64,000 bases of DNA from Streptomyces rubradiris. GTDB taxonomy: Bacteria > Actinomycetota > Actinomycetes > Streptomycetales > Streptomycetaceae. The notes below the pieces were generated by a model. That model ran no database searches, was not told the DNA's origin, and saw nothing but the letters and a program-made list of their open reading frames with translations. The translations under genes were made by a program, and so were the position numbers. Of the stretch, positions 9,409-18,456 are shown piece by piece; position 1 is the first letter of the stretch, and each line of letters starts with the position of its first letter. The DNA lies in NCBI RefSeq assembly GCF_016860525.1, contig NZ_BNEA01000015.1, forward strand, positions 1 through 64,000. Direction: 5' to 3'.

Positions 9409-10089
9409 TCAGCCCGCGTCGCAGTGCTTCGCCGTGCCACAGGCCGCCACGTCCAAAGCGCTCGTGACCCAGTCGGCGAACGGCTTACCGGCGAGCTCGG
9501 CGGCAGCCTGCCAGCGCGTCAGCGCTTCACTCTCCACCTGAACCAGCGGCAACCGGGCAAGACCCCGGCGCTCCGCCGAGCCCCGGTGGGCACGCACCCT
9601 GCGCCGCAACTCTGTCTTCGACCAGCCGTTGTCATGCGCCCGCGCCAGCCAGACGTCCTGATCACCCGGTCGCAGCGCGGCCACCTCGGCGTGGTGCTGG
9701 AAACTCAGCTGAGGGTGACGGCGCGAGACATCGAACTTCCGCGCCACCCACGCATAGTTACGCAGCGTCTGATAATCCAGGCCGGCCGCCTCCACCGCCT
9801 GGCGGTACCGGTCACCGTACTTGTCCTGCCCATACACCAGCCAGTCCCCAAGACACCAGGCGAAGGAGTCGGCCGTCTGGAAAAGCTTCCGGCCGGCCGC
9901 CTGCCATGTCTCGAACGGCAGCGCCGCCGGCAGGCGCAATCCCACCCGGGTGGTGAGGATCTGGCCCTTGTGACCAGCCCGCGCCCGGGCCGGCACCGGC
10001 CCGGCCACAGCCACGCCGGCCGCGTTCTGACCGCCGCCTCCAGCGTCGATAAGCGGAAGCCCCGCCCGGCGAGGAGCAGAACGCGCCAT
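9409..10089 (-). CDS. LmbU-family pathway regulator
   Basis: DNA-binding regulator of the family that includes LmbU (lincomycin), NovE-type and HmtD proteins, normally cluster-situated. The recognisable core is WCLGDWLVYGQDKYGDRYRQ, GLDYQTLRNYAWVARKFDVS, LSFQHHAEVAAL and NGWSKTELRRRVRAH, running through most of the protein. ATG at 10089 (MARSAPRR) gives 226 aa, near the family length; ATG at 10128 or GTG at 10140 would lengthen it. It is convergent with the oxidase gene and separated by the minisatellite. With the SARP gene it gives the cluster two pathway regulators. Confidence 0.88.
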   Translation of the reverse strand: MARSAPRRAGLPLIDAGGGGQNAAGVAVAGPVPARARAGHKGQILTTRVGLRLPAALPFETWQAAGRKLFQTADSFAWCLGDWLVYGQDKYGDRYRQAVEAAGLDYQTLRNYAWVARKFDVSRRHPQLSFQHHAEVAALRPGDQDVWLARAHDNGWSKTELRRRVRAHRGSAERRGLARLPLVQVESEALTRWQAAAELAGKPFADWVTSALDVAACGTAKHCDAG

Positions 10090-10345
10090 GGCATGACGCC
10101 CCCCGCGCACGATGTCTGTCGCTTGCATGCCTGCAGTCACCGATCATGTCCGTCCGTCGTCCCCTGTCCGTCGGCCGGGCCGCGGCCACACAGGCCGCGC
10201 GCGGCCGTGCCACCAGCATGAAGGGACCACAAAGCCCAACACCAGTGTTGACCTGTTGACTCCTGAAAGGAAACACCCAACCACCCCGAACCCGCACCAG
10301 GCACACCACAAAGGCCACACCCGGCCCAGCCCCACAGCCACGCCC
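10090..10345. other. Gap upstream of the LmbU-type gene
   Basis: About 255 bases with no supported gene. It should hold the LmbU-type promoter. Base composition shifts to C/A-rich on the plus strand from about 10260, continuing into the adjacent pseudogene. Confidence 0.35.
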
Positions 10346-11035
10346 CTACCACCGCACCAGACCATACGCACCCAACAGCCTCAAAGCCGCCTCCGCGTCA
10401 CACACCGCCGCCTGCACAACCCGGTCCAGCAGACGATGACGCAGCCTCAAAGACAACGGCAAATGCCGCAAAGTGACAGAAAACCGGGGAATATAAGCAT
10501 GCGTCCGGGCAAAAATCCGGTCCCTCAAACGCCAGGCCCGATGATGGAACCGGTACCCGGAAACCGTGCCCCCCGCACCGAGGAACTCACGCAGGACCAA
10601 CGCCTCCAAAGCCGCAACAGTCGCAGCCCGCGAACCGACCAGATCCCCGTGGACACAACCCAAACCCATCAGCAACAGCCCGGAAGGCAGACCACGAGCA
10701 CTGCCATACCGAAAGCACACACGCCCAGACACATACGGGAACGCAGGCTCACCAAGCGGCTCCGCCTCACCCAGCACCTCACGAATATCCCCAGCCGCAA
10801 GACCCCCGGCAAACCGAAGCAAAGACCGGTCGTCACCCAAACGCGGCAAATCACCCACCAAACTACCCAGACTCAAAGCCCAACGACCCCGCTCCTCACG
10901 CACCAGACAACCCGAACGCGGCACAGCACACGTAGGAGCCACCACCACAGCCAAATCACCCTCAAGCACACCCACAGGCAACCTGTAACGCCGAACAACC
11001 TCACTCACACCGAGAAAAGGGACGGCCGAGCAGGT
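10346..11035 (-). pseudogene. Degenerate C-terminal half of an FAD-dependent oxidoreductase
   Basis: The reading frame resembles the C-terminal half of actinobacterial FAD-dependent oxidoreductases of the geranylgeranyl-reductase/halogenase fold. Visible pieces are CAVPRSGCLVREERGRWALS, RYGSARGLPSGLLLMGLG, VAALEALVLREFL and RAWRLRDRIFARTHAYIPRF. The conserved GDA flavin motif is replaced by GLG, the NPxYGQG stretch by HGDLVGSR, and the N-terminal GxGxxG domain is absent. The frame upstream of about 11035 has no family similarity. This looks like a decayed remnant that drifted while open. Family assignment rests on pattern recall. Confidence 0.62.
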
Positions 11036-11143
11036 GTCTTTCCCGGGCGTGGGAGGTGGCTCTGCGGGCCGCCGGGCGGTGGCCCACCGGGCCCTGCGGG
11101 CCCTGGGCGGTGGCTCTGCGGGCCGCGGGAGGACCTGCTCCAC

Positions 11144-11464
11144 CTAGCCGAAGAGGCGCTTGACCAGGAAGAAGACGACGACACCGATCACGGTGACGAC
11201 CAGGAAGTGCTTGACGAACCGGCCCGCCACCAAGGTGGCCACGCCGCCGACGAGGGTGGGCACGGCCCACTCGCTGTCGCCTCCGTCCCACATCGGGGTC
11301 AGCACCGCGGGGAAGACCAGGGCGGCGAGCACCGCGCCGGGCACGTAGTTCAGAGCGCTCTTGACCACATCGGGCAGTTCCCGGTCCCCGAAGAGGACGA
11401 GGGGGACCCAGCGGGTGGCGAACGCGCACAACGCCATGCCGATGATCAAAAGGGTCAGCGTCAT
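11144..11464 (-). CDS. azlD: AzlD-family branched-chain amino acid exporter small subunit
   Basis: Small membrane subunit of the AzlCD exporter of branched-chain amino acids. The 106-aa protein begins MTLTLLIIGMALCAFATRWV and has about four hydrophobic segments ending FLVVTVIGVVVFFLVKRLFG, the usual AzlD size and topology. Its ATG at 11464 follows the azlC stop by one base (TGAGATG), so translation is coupled. Confidence 0.88.
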   Translation of the reverse strand: MTLTLLIIGMALCAFATRWVPLVLFGDRELPDVVKSALNYVPGAVLAALVFPAVLTPMWDGGDSEWAVPTLVGGVATLVAGRFVKHFLVVTVIGVVVFFLVKRLFG

Positions 11465-11465
11465 C

Positions 11466-12254
11466 TCACACCGCCTCGGGGGTGTCAGGGGTTTCCGCCC
11501 TCTTCTTGTGGCGCTTCTCCGCCACCTCGCACAGCGCGCCGATGACGGCTCCGCCGAGCGTCGCCACGACGACATACAGGTTGTAGGGCAGCGGGTGGGA
11601 GATCAGGGCCAGGGCGCCGGCGCCCAGGACCGAGACCCAGATCTTCCAATTGGTCAGGGCCCCGGCCATCATCGCGATGAACAGCGCCGTCATCGGGAAT
11701 TCGAGGCCCTCGCCGGCGATGCCGGGCACCGCGCTGCCCAACGCCGTACCGATGACCAGGGAACTGATCCAGTTGGCGAACATCGCGGTGACACTGCCCA
11801 GGAAGTACCACTGGCGCTCACGGATGCCGGCCGGCTTCTTGAAGCGTTCGATGACGATGAAGAACGTGGCATCGACCAGACCGAAGGCCAGCACAGCACG
11901 CCAGCGCTGCGGTAGGTCGCTGAGGTGCGGGCGGAGCATGACGGCGTAGATCATCATGCGCAGGCTGAGCACCAGGGTGGTGAGCAGGATGACCGGCGTC
12001 GGCGAGCCGTCGCGCAGGAGCTGCAGGCCGGCGAGCATGGCGGTGCCGGAGTTCACGGCCGCACCCATGCCCACAGTGCCGAGCCAGCCCACACCGCCCG
12101 CGATCCCCGCGGCCCCGGCGACGATGCCCATGGGGAACGCGGCGATCATGAAAGGGGTCATCGCGCGGGCGCCGGCCCAGAACTCGGTGCGCGCATCGGC
12201 CGCGGCACCCGCACCGGCGTCGGCGGGTGTCTCCTTGTTCACGGCGTCGCTCAA
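11466..12254 (-). CDS. azlC: AzlC-family branched-chain amino acid exporter large subunit
   Basis: Large membrane subunit of the AzlCD exporter. The 262-aa protein has an early FMIAAFPMGIVAGAAGIAGG helix and the family-typical AAVNSGTAMLAGLQLLRDGS and VILLTTLVLSLRMMIYAVML segments, with about seven membrane spans. A TTG start at 12254 was chosen because GAGG lies 7 bases before it; a downstream GTG is possible. The first 30 residues are Ala/Asp-rich and cytosolic. It forms an operon with azlD. No Lrp-type regulator gene is adjacent. Confidence 0.85.
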   Translation of the reverse strand: MSDAVNKETPADAGAGAAADARTEFWAGARAMTPFMIAAFPMGIVAGAAGIAGGVGWLGTVGMGAAVNSGTAMLAGLQLLRDGSPTPVILLTTLVLSLRMMIYAVMLRPHLSDLPQRWRAVLAFGLVDATFFIVIERFKKPAGIRERQWYFLGSVTAMFANWISSLVIGTALGSAVPGIAGEGLEFPMTALFIAMMAGALTNWKIWVSVLGAGALALISHPLPYNLYVVVATLGGAVIGALCEVAEKRHKKRAETPDTPEAV

Positions 12255-12368
12255 CGTCGTACCTCGTTCACAGTCCCGTCTCCATCGCGTGCGCTCGTCA
12301 CGGTGCAGTTCTACACGACGACCCGACGCGGCCGCGCGGCGATCCGAGCGCGCAGCAACGACGCTGCC

Positions 12369-13470
12369 TCACCGAGCAGTTCGGCCGGGTAACCAAGCCA
12401 CAGCGACACGACGGCGGCCCGCCGGTGGAAGAGCTGCGCCGTCACTGTCCTCGGTCATGCCGTGCGCCCCGTGGATCTGCATCGCCTCGCCGGCCGTGCG
12501 CCGGGCCATCTGCGCGGCCATCGCCAGCGCCTGCGCGGCCGACAGCCGTACGGTCTGGGCGCCGACGGTGTCCGGGCGGTCCGCCTCCCGGGCCGCCGCG
12601 CGCACCACCAGCCCCACGGCATCCACGCGGGCGCCGGCTCGGCCAGCCAGAAGGCGAGAGTCTGCTGGTGGCCGATGGGACGGCCGAACTACCGCCGCTC
12701 GCGGGCACGTCCGACCGCGAGCCGCAGGGCGCCCCGGCTCACCCCGGTCAGCAGGCCGGTGTCCGCGGCGTGCCGCAGCAGCACGTCGCACCACCGGGCC
12801 GCCTTCGCCTCGAACTCCACGCCGGTGCGCTCCAGGCCCAGGACGTAATTGATCACCTCCCAGCCGCCGTCCACGTCGCCGACGACGTCGTCACGGGTGA
12901 CCCGGACACCGGCCGGGGTGATGTCACCGAACCGCTCGTCACTGAGGTTCCACAGCGGGCCCACCACGACGCCGGGGGTCTTCAGCGGCACCACGAACAA
13001 GGTGATGCCGTGGTACTTCACATCGGACTCGCTGGTCCGGGCGGCGCACAGCGCGAAGTCGGCGAGGTGGGACTTCATGCCGTAGACCTTGCGGCCGCGC
13101 AGCCGCCACCCGTCGCCGTCCCGCTCGGCCCTGGTCTCCAGCGCCGCCAGGTCCGAGCCGACACCCGGCTCGCTGAACAGGATCGACGCCGCCCCCTCAC
13201 TCCGGGCGATTCCGGGCAGCAGGCGCTTCTTCTGCTCGCCGGTGTTGGGCATCAGCAGGGCGAGGCCGACGATGTCGATGCTCAGGGTGTGCACGATGTC
13301 CGGGACACCGTGCCCAATGAGTTCCTCCGTCACGACGGTCTTCTGCTGCGGGGTGCCGCCCGGCCCCCGTACTCCACGGGCCAGTTGACAGCGAGGTGGC
13401 CGCGCTTACCGAGCCGACGGTTGACGTCCAGCAGTCCCGGTTCCTGGCCCCGCCGGGCTCCGCGCGCACC
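12369..13470 (-). pseudogene. Acyl-CoA dehydrogenase pseudogene
   Basis: Pieces of one acyl-CoA dehydrogenase lie in different frames. From the 5' side these are LLDVNRRLGKRGHLAVNWPV near 13370-13442, then a frameshift, and a long intact core at 12689-13333 with TEELIGHGVPDIVHTLSIDI, ILFSEPGVGSDLAALETRA and LERTGVEFEAKAARW. After a second frameshift a C-terminal part follows with AQMARRTAGEAMQIHGAHGM near 12475-12530. The N-terminus and final helices are missing. At least two frameshifts and both ends lost mean it cannot make a functional enzyme. The 5' end abuts an ABC-transporter fragment on the other strand. Confidence 0.85.
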
Positions 13471-13479
13471 CGGTACCGG

Positions 13480-13834
13480 CGGGCGCCGTTCCTGCTGGTC
13501 GACGAGGCCGCCAGCGCCCTGGATGCCCCATGCGGAGATCGCCGTCTTCCGCGGGCTGTGGTCCCTGGCCGAGGAAGGGCACGCGGTCGTCCTCGTCACC
13601 CACCGGCTCGCCGCGACCGCGCACGCCGACCACATCTACGTCCTCGACCAGGGGCGTGTCATCGAGGACGGCACCCACGACGAACTCATGGCCCGCCCGG
13701 GCGGCCGGTATCACGCCATGTTCACCGCCCAGGCCGCCCAGTACGGGCTCGCGCCCCCGGCCGGCCCGCTTCCGGGCCCCGCGGCATCCAGCCGCCCGAC
13801 CACGGGACGGCGAGCTCACCCGCCATGCCAGTGA
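13480..13834 (+). pseudogene. 3' fragment of an ABC exporter ATP-binding domain
   Basis: Only the end of an ABC-type exporter remains. It has the Walker B/D-loop LLVDEAASALDAP (about 13490-13528), a frameshift near 13527, then EIAVFRGLWSLAEEGHAVVL, the H-loop VTHRLAAT and a normal exporter C-terminus (GTHDELMARPGGRYHAMFT). Walker A, signature and membrane domains are absent. The left boundary, near 13470-13485, joins directly to the antisense acyl-CoA dehydrogenase remnant. Confidence 0.85.
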
Positions 13835-13917
13835 GTGCCGCGGAGGGGAAGCAACGTGTCGTGACGGTCGCCACGCCAAGACAAGTCAGCGGTTCCCGAC
13901 CGGGTGGCGACAAAGAG

Positions 13918-16089
13918 TCACACCCCGTCCATCTCGGTGTCCCCGTCGTAGTCGACCGGCGCGGTGACGTCGGTCGTCGTCCGTCGCGCGTCCAGGAGCT
14001 TCTTCCCCTTGCGGTTGATGGCCTTGCGCAGGTTGTCGCCGTTCTCGCCGGTGTACAGGAACTGCGACATGCTCGGCACGTCGTACCCAGGGGTTTCCCG
14101 CAACTCGGCCAGTTTGAGGAGCAGTTCGTCGGGCATCCCGGTGGGCTTGAGGTCGGGTCCGGTCCCTGCCTCGTGCCGCTGCTTCCAGTCCTGGCACCAG
14201 GAGCTGTGGGGCAGGAGCCGCTCGATGACAGCCGTGAGTTCGGCCTTGCCATCGTCGTCGATCTTTCCACCCTTGGTGAACTGCTTGTCCGCCGCCCCCG
14301 TCTTCACCCGCTTCCGTGGCCGGCTCTCGATCTTGCTGGACCTCGTCGGCACGTGCCGCTGGGGGCCTTCCTTGAGGTGCTTGGCGATCATGCTGCCGAA
14401 CTTCTCCGGATTCCTCCCGACCACACCGCCCAGGTACTCGTATGTCATGCCCTGCTGCGTGTGATACCGCCCGGCGAGGTCCAGTGCCCGATGCCAGTCG
14501 GCCTCGGTGGGGGTCCGACCGTCGGAGCCGAAGTTCCACAAGTCGTGGAGTTCCTGGGCCTGTTCCGGGGACAGGGTCTCGCCGGTGCGGCGCCAGGTGG
14601 TCTGTGCCGCGCCCGTGCCGATGCCGATGTGGGCCGTCTCCTCCTCCCAGGTCTGCTCCAGCCTCCGTTCGGGGATCCGCCGGTACGGCATGTCCTCCGG
14701 GCCGTCTTCCGCGTCACTGTTCGGGGGCGTGTTGTCGGCCTGCCGTGACGCGTACTTGCCGGGCACCCGGAGCGTGGGACCGCCCCGTCGTTCCTCGGCC
14801 CCCTCGGGCGCCGCCTCGTTCCATCCCGCCGGGGTGCTCGTGACCTCCTCCTCGACCATGTGCCGGATGAACCCGAGGTAGTGCTCGTCGATCATGTGCC
14901 GGTGGTGCTCGTACAGGGTGTTCACGGAACTCTGGAAATAGTGACCGTAGTTGGGGTTGAAGCTCAACTGCCCGAATCCCAGGCGCTCTTTGTAGTACAT
15001 GAGCGCCGCGGCGCAGCCCATGCAGGGGCGGTACTTGCCGCTGATCGCCAGAGAGCCGCGCACATCGTGCTGCGGGCGGATACCGGCGGCGCTCAGGGCC
15101 AGGAGGAGTTTCTGCTCGGCGTGGACAGACTTGTCCGGCCTTCCCTGTTTCGCCCCACCGGGCCCGGCGCCGAAGCGGAGCAGGAACACCCTGCCCTCGT
15201 GGTCGGTGTCGGTGAGCATCTCCCGCAGGTTCTCGCTGTGCAGGTCCAGGACGATGACCGGCTGGCCCAGTTTGGCGTGCAGGGCCTGCGCCGCGGGATC
15301 GTCGCCACGACCCTGTTCGCCACCGGGTGTGCCGCGCAGTCCGCCGACGATCGCCTTGTTCTTGCGCCGGTAGCTCGCCAGCTTCTCGCGCAGGTTCCGC
15401 TGCTCGTGTTCGCGCAGTCCCTTGTAACGGCCTTCCTCGCTCTGCTCGATCGCCAGCAGCTGCTCGAGGGTCGGGGCCTGTCCCGCCTCCTCGCTGCCGA
15501 CCTGCACGAGGGTGTCGACCGACGCGTCGAAGTTCGACGCGAAGACCAGGCGGTCGTTGATCAGCATGCCCTGGACCTCGCGGTCGTCGCCCTCGTCCTC
15601 GGCCTCCGGGTCCTGCACCTTGGCCCGCTCCTGGGCACCCTTCATGCTGTCGAAGAGGAGGGCGCTGGTCTCGGTGAGCGTCTGCTGGGCTTCCTGTCCC
15701 TCCTTGGAACGCGGAAACCGCATGTCCATCTCGCCGTGCGCCCGCCCCTGCCGCAGGCCGCCGTAGTCCTTCATGAGCGGTTCGTCGGCCCCTTCGGGGA
15801 CCTTCTTGATCTGGCTCCTGATCTCCTTCATGATCTCGCTCGGAGCCCTGCCCGCCGACGAATCCCCCGCCCCGGAACCGTCCTGGGGCATCCGCTGGAC
15901 GACCGGCCGGGGGACGGCCCCGGACCGGATCATCTGCACGACGGCCGCGTTGCCCGCCGACCTCTGCATGGCCAGGGCAGTCATGGGGGCGCCCGGTACG
16001 GATGCCGGGGCACCGGCCGGCCGGCTGTCCCGCCCCCGACCGCGGTCCTGCCGCTCCTCGCCCCGTACCGCCACCTGCCGCTGCCGCAT
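13918..16089 (-). CDS. RSAGN-leader protein with deaminase-like toxin domain
   Basis: A 723-aa predicted toxin. Residues 36-67 (MTALAMQRSAGNAAVV, then PRPVVQRM) match the leader common in Streptomyces proteins linked to extracellular contractile injection systems. A charged helical region follows. Residues 173-370 look like a nucleotide/nucleic-acid deaminase: GMLINDRLVFASNF, HAEQKLLLALSAAGI with HAE at 323-325, and KYRPCMGCAAALMYY with PCxxC at 355-359. A Lys/Arg-rich C-terminal region (about 430-723) is unassigned. AGGAGG lies 9 bases before the ATG at 16089. No immunity gene or injection-system structural gene is adjacent. The deaminase assignment comes from motif spacing, not a search; the substrate is unknown. 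Confidence 0.72.
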   Translation of the reverse strand: MRQRQVAVRGEERQDRGRGRDSRPAGAPASVPGAPMTALAMQRSAGNAAVVQMIRSGAVPRPVVQRMPQDGSGAGDSSAGRAPSEIMKEIRSQIKKVPEGADEPLMKDYGGLRQGRAHGEMDMRFPRSKEGQEAQQTLTETSALLFDSMKGAQERAKVQDPEAEDEGDDREVQGMLINDRLVFASNFDASVDTLVQVGSEEAGQAPTLEQLLAIEQSEEGRYKGLREHEQRNLREKLASYRRKNKAIVGGLRGTPGGEQGRGDDPAAQALHAKLGQPVIVLDLHSENLREMLTDTDHEGRVFLLRFGAGPGGAKQGRPDKSVHAEQKLLLALSAAGIRPQHDVRGSLAISGKYRPCMGCAAALMYYKERLGFGQLSFNPNYGHYFQSSVNTLYEHHRHMIDEHYLGFIRHMVEEEVTSTPAGWNEAAPEGAEERRGGPTLRVPGKYASRQADNTPPNSDAEDGPEDMPYRRIPERRLEQTWEEETAHIGIGTGAAQTTWRRTGETLSPEQAQELHDLWNFGSDGRTPTEADWHRALDLAGRYHTQQGMTYEYLGGVVGRNPEKFGSMIAKHLKEGPQRHVPTRSSKIESRPRKRVKTGAADKQFTKGGKIDDDGKAELTAVIERLLPHSSWCQDWKQRHEAGTGPDLKPTGMPDELLLKLAELRETPGYDVPSMSQFLYTGENGDNLRKAINRKGKKLLDARRTTTDVTAPVDYDGDTEMDGV

Positions 16090-16200
16090 GTGTCCTGACC
16101 TCCTGATCCAGCGGTTGACCACCATGATCTCCCGGCCGCGGTGCGCGGCACATGTCCGACGGGCCGCGTCCAGGGGCAGAGATTCTTGCCCGAGCGGCCT

Positions 16201-16640
16201 CTCTGCGGGGTCAAACGAGCGGCGTACGCGGAGAACTTGTCCCTCCGGGCCGGTGAAGGTCCCGCCGAAGCGAAGGTCTCCTCGCCCCGCCATCATCGGC
16301 AGATCACGTCCATCAGCTGGGCGAGGGTGACGTGTTCGGCCGACCGGCAGCGGGAGAAGGTGATCTCGTCCGGTCCGAGATCGTGTGGGTGCGGGACACC
16401 CCGACCGCGCGGCCGAGCCGGAACTCCCGTCGCCTCGTGCGGAGTTCCGGGCCGGAGTACACCTCGTCGCCGACGGACCAGCGTGCCGCCGGCCGGGTGC
16501 TCCCGGGGCGGCCCACCCGGACTCGGCATGCGCGGGGAACTTGTCGCACTATCCGGCAGGGCGGTGCGAGCAGGAGTCCACGACCGCCACCTGCTGTTCG
16601 CCGGGCCGGCGATGGCGGCCGGCTTCTTCCGCCGGCTCTG
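16201..16640 (+). pseudogene. NUDIX-hydrolase remnants
   Basis: Bases 16490-16590 closely match the NUDIX gene at 27370-27909. Both read GGCCGGGTGCTCC, then GACTCGGC, GCGGGGAACTTGT, and GGGCGGTGCGAG followed by GGAGTCC. The copy is frame-broken and ends before the catalytic REXXEE stretch. A shorter match, GCGTACGCGGAGAACTTG near 16223-16240, may be a second scrap of the same family. No functional protein is expected. Confidence 0.6.
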
Positions 16641-17112
16641 ATGGATGGCGAGTGCTGCAAGGCCGAGCAGCGGCATATGACAGTACGGCATTCTGCTGCA
16701 CAGCAAGGACCCGCAGAGCCTCGACGACCATGTCCGAGGCGGGAAATGCCGACGCTCAAGCTGTGCCGTAGACGCGGCGGTCGTCGCTCATGGCCTCGTC
16801 GCCTCCCCCGGGGCCCGTCCGCGCGGCGAGACGGGCGAGGAAGTGCGTGCGGCCGGTGCACAGCCGGGACGGCGGCGGCTCGGGAGCCCGTCAGCCCGAG
16901 GAGAAGGAAGAAGACGAGGCCCTGTCTTCGAACCCCCGCCTGCGCCATGCCCTTCGGGTACACCGCGGTTTCCTGAGCGCAACGCCGCCGAAACACCGCC
17001 TTCCTACCGTCACCCCTACACCGGTCATGGCTGCAACGGCCGGTGTGCGTCCGGGGGCGGGGCTTGCCTGGGCGCTAACCAGCCGTCTTCCGCCGAACTG
17101 TGAGGAGGAACG
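16641..17112. other. Gap upstream of the permease gene
   Basis: About 470 bases with no gene I can support. The permease promoter must lie here; the strong GGAGG at 17103-17107 is its ribosome-binding site. Nothing else stands out. Confidence 0.4.
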
Positions 17113-18456
17113 ATGGCTGTTGTCGAGCATGCCGTCGTGCCCGCACACCAAGGGCCTCACCCCGTCGATGTACGGCCGCCGTGGCGGCGGCTTGTGCCGC
17201 TGAGCCTGCAGCATCTGCTCGTCGCGTACGCGGGCATGGCTACGATGCCGCTGCTCGTGGGGACCGCGCTCCATCTGCCCGAGGACCGGACAAGGCTGCT
17301 CATCAGCGCGAACCTGCTGGTCAGCGGGGTCGCCACCGTGTTGCAGTCGCTGGGTCCGAAATGGTTCGGGGCGCGGTTGCCGATCGTGATGGGCTCCACG
17401 TTCACCGCGATCACCCCCGCCGTCCTCATCGGGCAGCAGCACGGGCTCGCCGCCGTGTTCGGGGCGACCGTCGTGTCCGGCCTGGTGACGCTGGCCGTCG
17501 CTCCCTGGTTCGGACGCTGTCTGCATCTGTTTCCGCCGCTGGTCACCGGGACGATCATCGCTGTCATCGGGTTCTCGTTGGTGCCTTCGGCGGCCGGTCT
17601 TATCGCCGGGGAGGGGGCCGGCGGCAGCGGTGGCCGCGGGCTCGCGCTCGCCGCCGGGACGGTGCTGCTCGTGGTCGTCGTGGAGCGCGTCGCGCCGCCC
17701 GCGCTCGCCCGGTTCTCGGTGCTTCTCGCCATGACCATGGGGACCGTGGCCGCACTGCCGCTGGGATTGTTCGACGGGTCGGGGGTCGCGGACGCGCGCG
17801 TCGTCACGGCACCCGATCCGACCGCTTTCGGGGCGCCCGCGTTCGTGGTGCCCGCCATCGCGGCGATGCTGGTCGTGCAGCTCGTGAACATGGTGGAGTC
17901 CGTCGGCGACACCCTCGCGGTCGGCCAGATCGTCGGCCGTGGCAACGACGCGCCCACCGTCGTACGGGCGCTGCGCGCGGACGGGGCCGCCACTGTGCTG
18001 TCGGGGGCGCTCGCCTCCTTCCCCATCGTGACGTTCGGGCAGTCGGTGGGCCTGGTGAGCGTGACTCGTGTGAGGAGCCGTCATGTGGTGGCTCTGTCGG
18101 GAGTGTTGATGGTGGTGCTCGCGTTCGTGCCCGTACTCGGGGCCGCCGTCGCCGCCGTGCCGGGGCCGGTCCTCGGCGGCGTCTCGCTGGTCATGTTCGG
18201 GACCGTGGGCGCCGTCGGGCTGCGCATCCTCGCACGCGCCGATCTGACCGAGCCGCGGAATCTGCTGACCGTCGCCCTCGCCTTCGCGCTCGGCATGATC
18301 CCCCTCGGCGCACCGGACTTCTACGCGCCGCTCCCCTCGTACCTGCGCACCGTCCTGGACAGCGGCATCGCCGTCACCGGGATCGTGGCGTTCCTGCTCC
18401 ATCTGCTGTTCTCCCCCACGGGAGCGGCCCGTCACGGGAAGGAGTCCGCCCGATGA
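17113..18456 (+). CDS. NCS2-family nucleobase:cation symporter
   Basis: A 447-aa inner-membrane permease that imports a purine or pyrimidine with a cation. The start is fixed by GGAGGAACG before ATG 17113. After a short N-terminus (WRRLVPLSLQHLLVAYAGMA) come about 12-14 membrane helices. Family signatures include SANLLVSGVATVLQSLG, GSTFTAITPAVLIG and the substrate motif NMVESVGDTLAVG (NxxxSxGD) with GQSVGLVSVTRVRSRHVV. It overlaps the amidohydrolase by ATGA, so uptake and deamination of the same base is the obvious reading; which base is not clear. Confidence 0.92.
   Translation: MAVVEHAVVPAHQGPHPVDVRPPWRRLVPLSLQHLLVAYAGMATMPLLVGTALHLPEDRTRLLISANLLVSGVATVLQSLGPKWFGARLPIVMGSTFTAITPAVLIGQQHGLAAVFGATVVSGLVTLAVAPWFGRCLHLFPPLVTGTIIAVIGFSLVPSAAGLIAGEGAGGSGGRGLALAAGTVLLVVVVERVAPPALARFSVLLAMTMGTVAALPLGLFDGSGVADARVVTAPDPTAFGAPAFVVPAIAAMLVVQLVNMVESVGDTLAVGQIVGRGNDAPTVVRALRADGAATVLSGALASFPIVTFGQSVGLVSVTRVRSRHVVALSGVLMVVLAFVPVLGAAVAAVPGPVLGGVSLVMFGTVGAVGLRILARADLTEPRNLLTVALAFALGMIPLGAPDFYAPLPSYLRTVLDSGIAVTGIVAFLLHLLFSPTGAARHGKESAR

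Noticed and set aside
12227..13834. 535-codon plus-strand frame over the acyl-CoA dehydrogenase remnant
   Set aside because: Only its last 100 codons resemble a protein (ABC ATPase); the rest is antisense.
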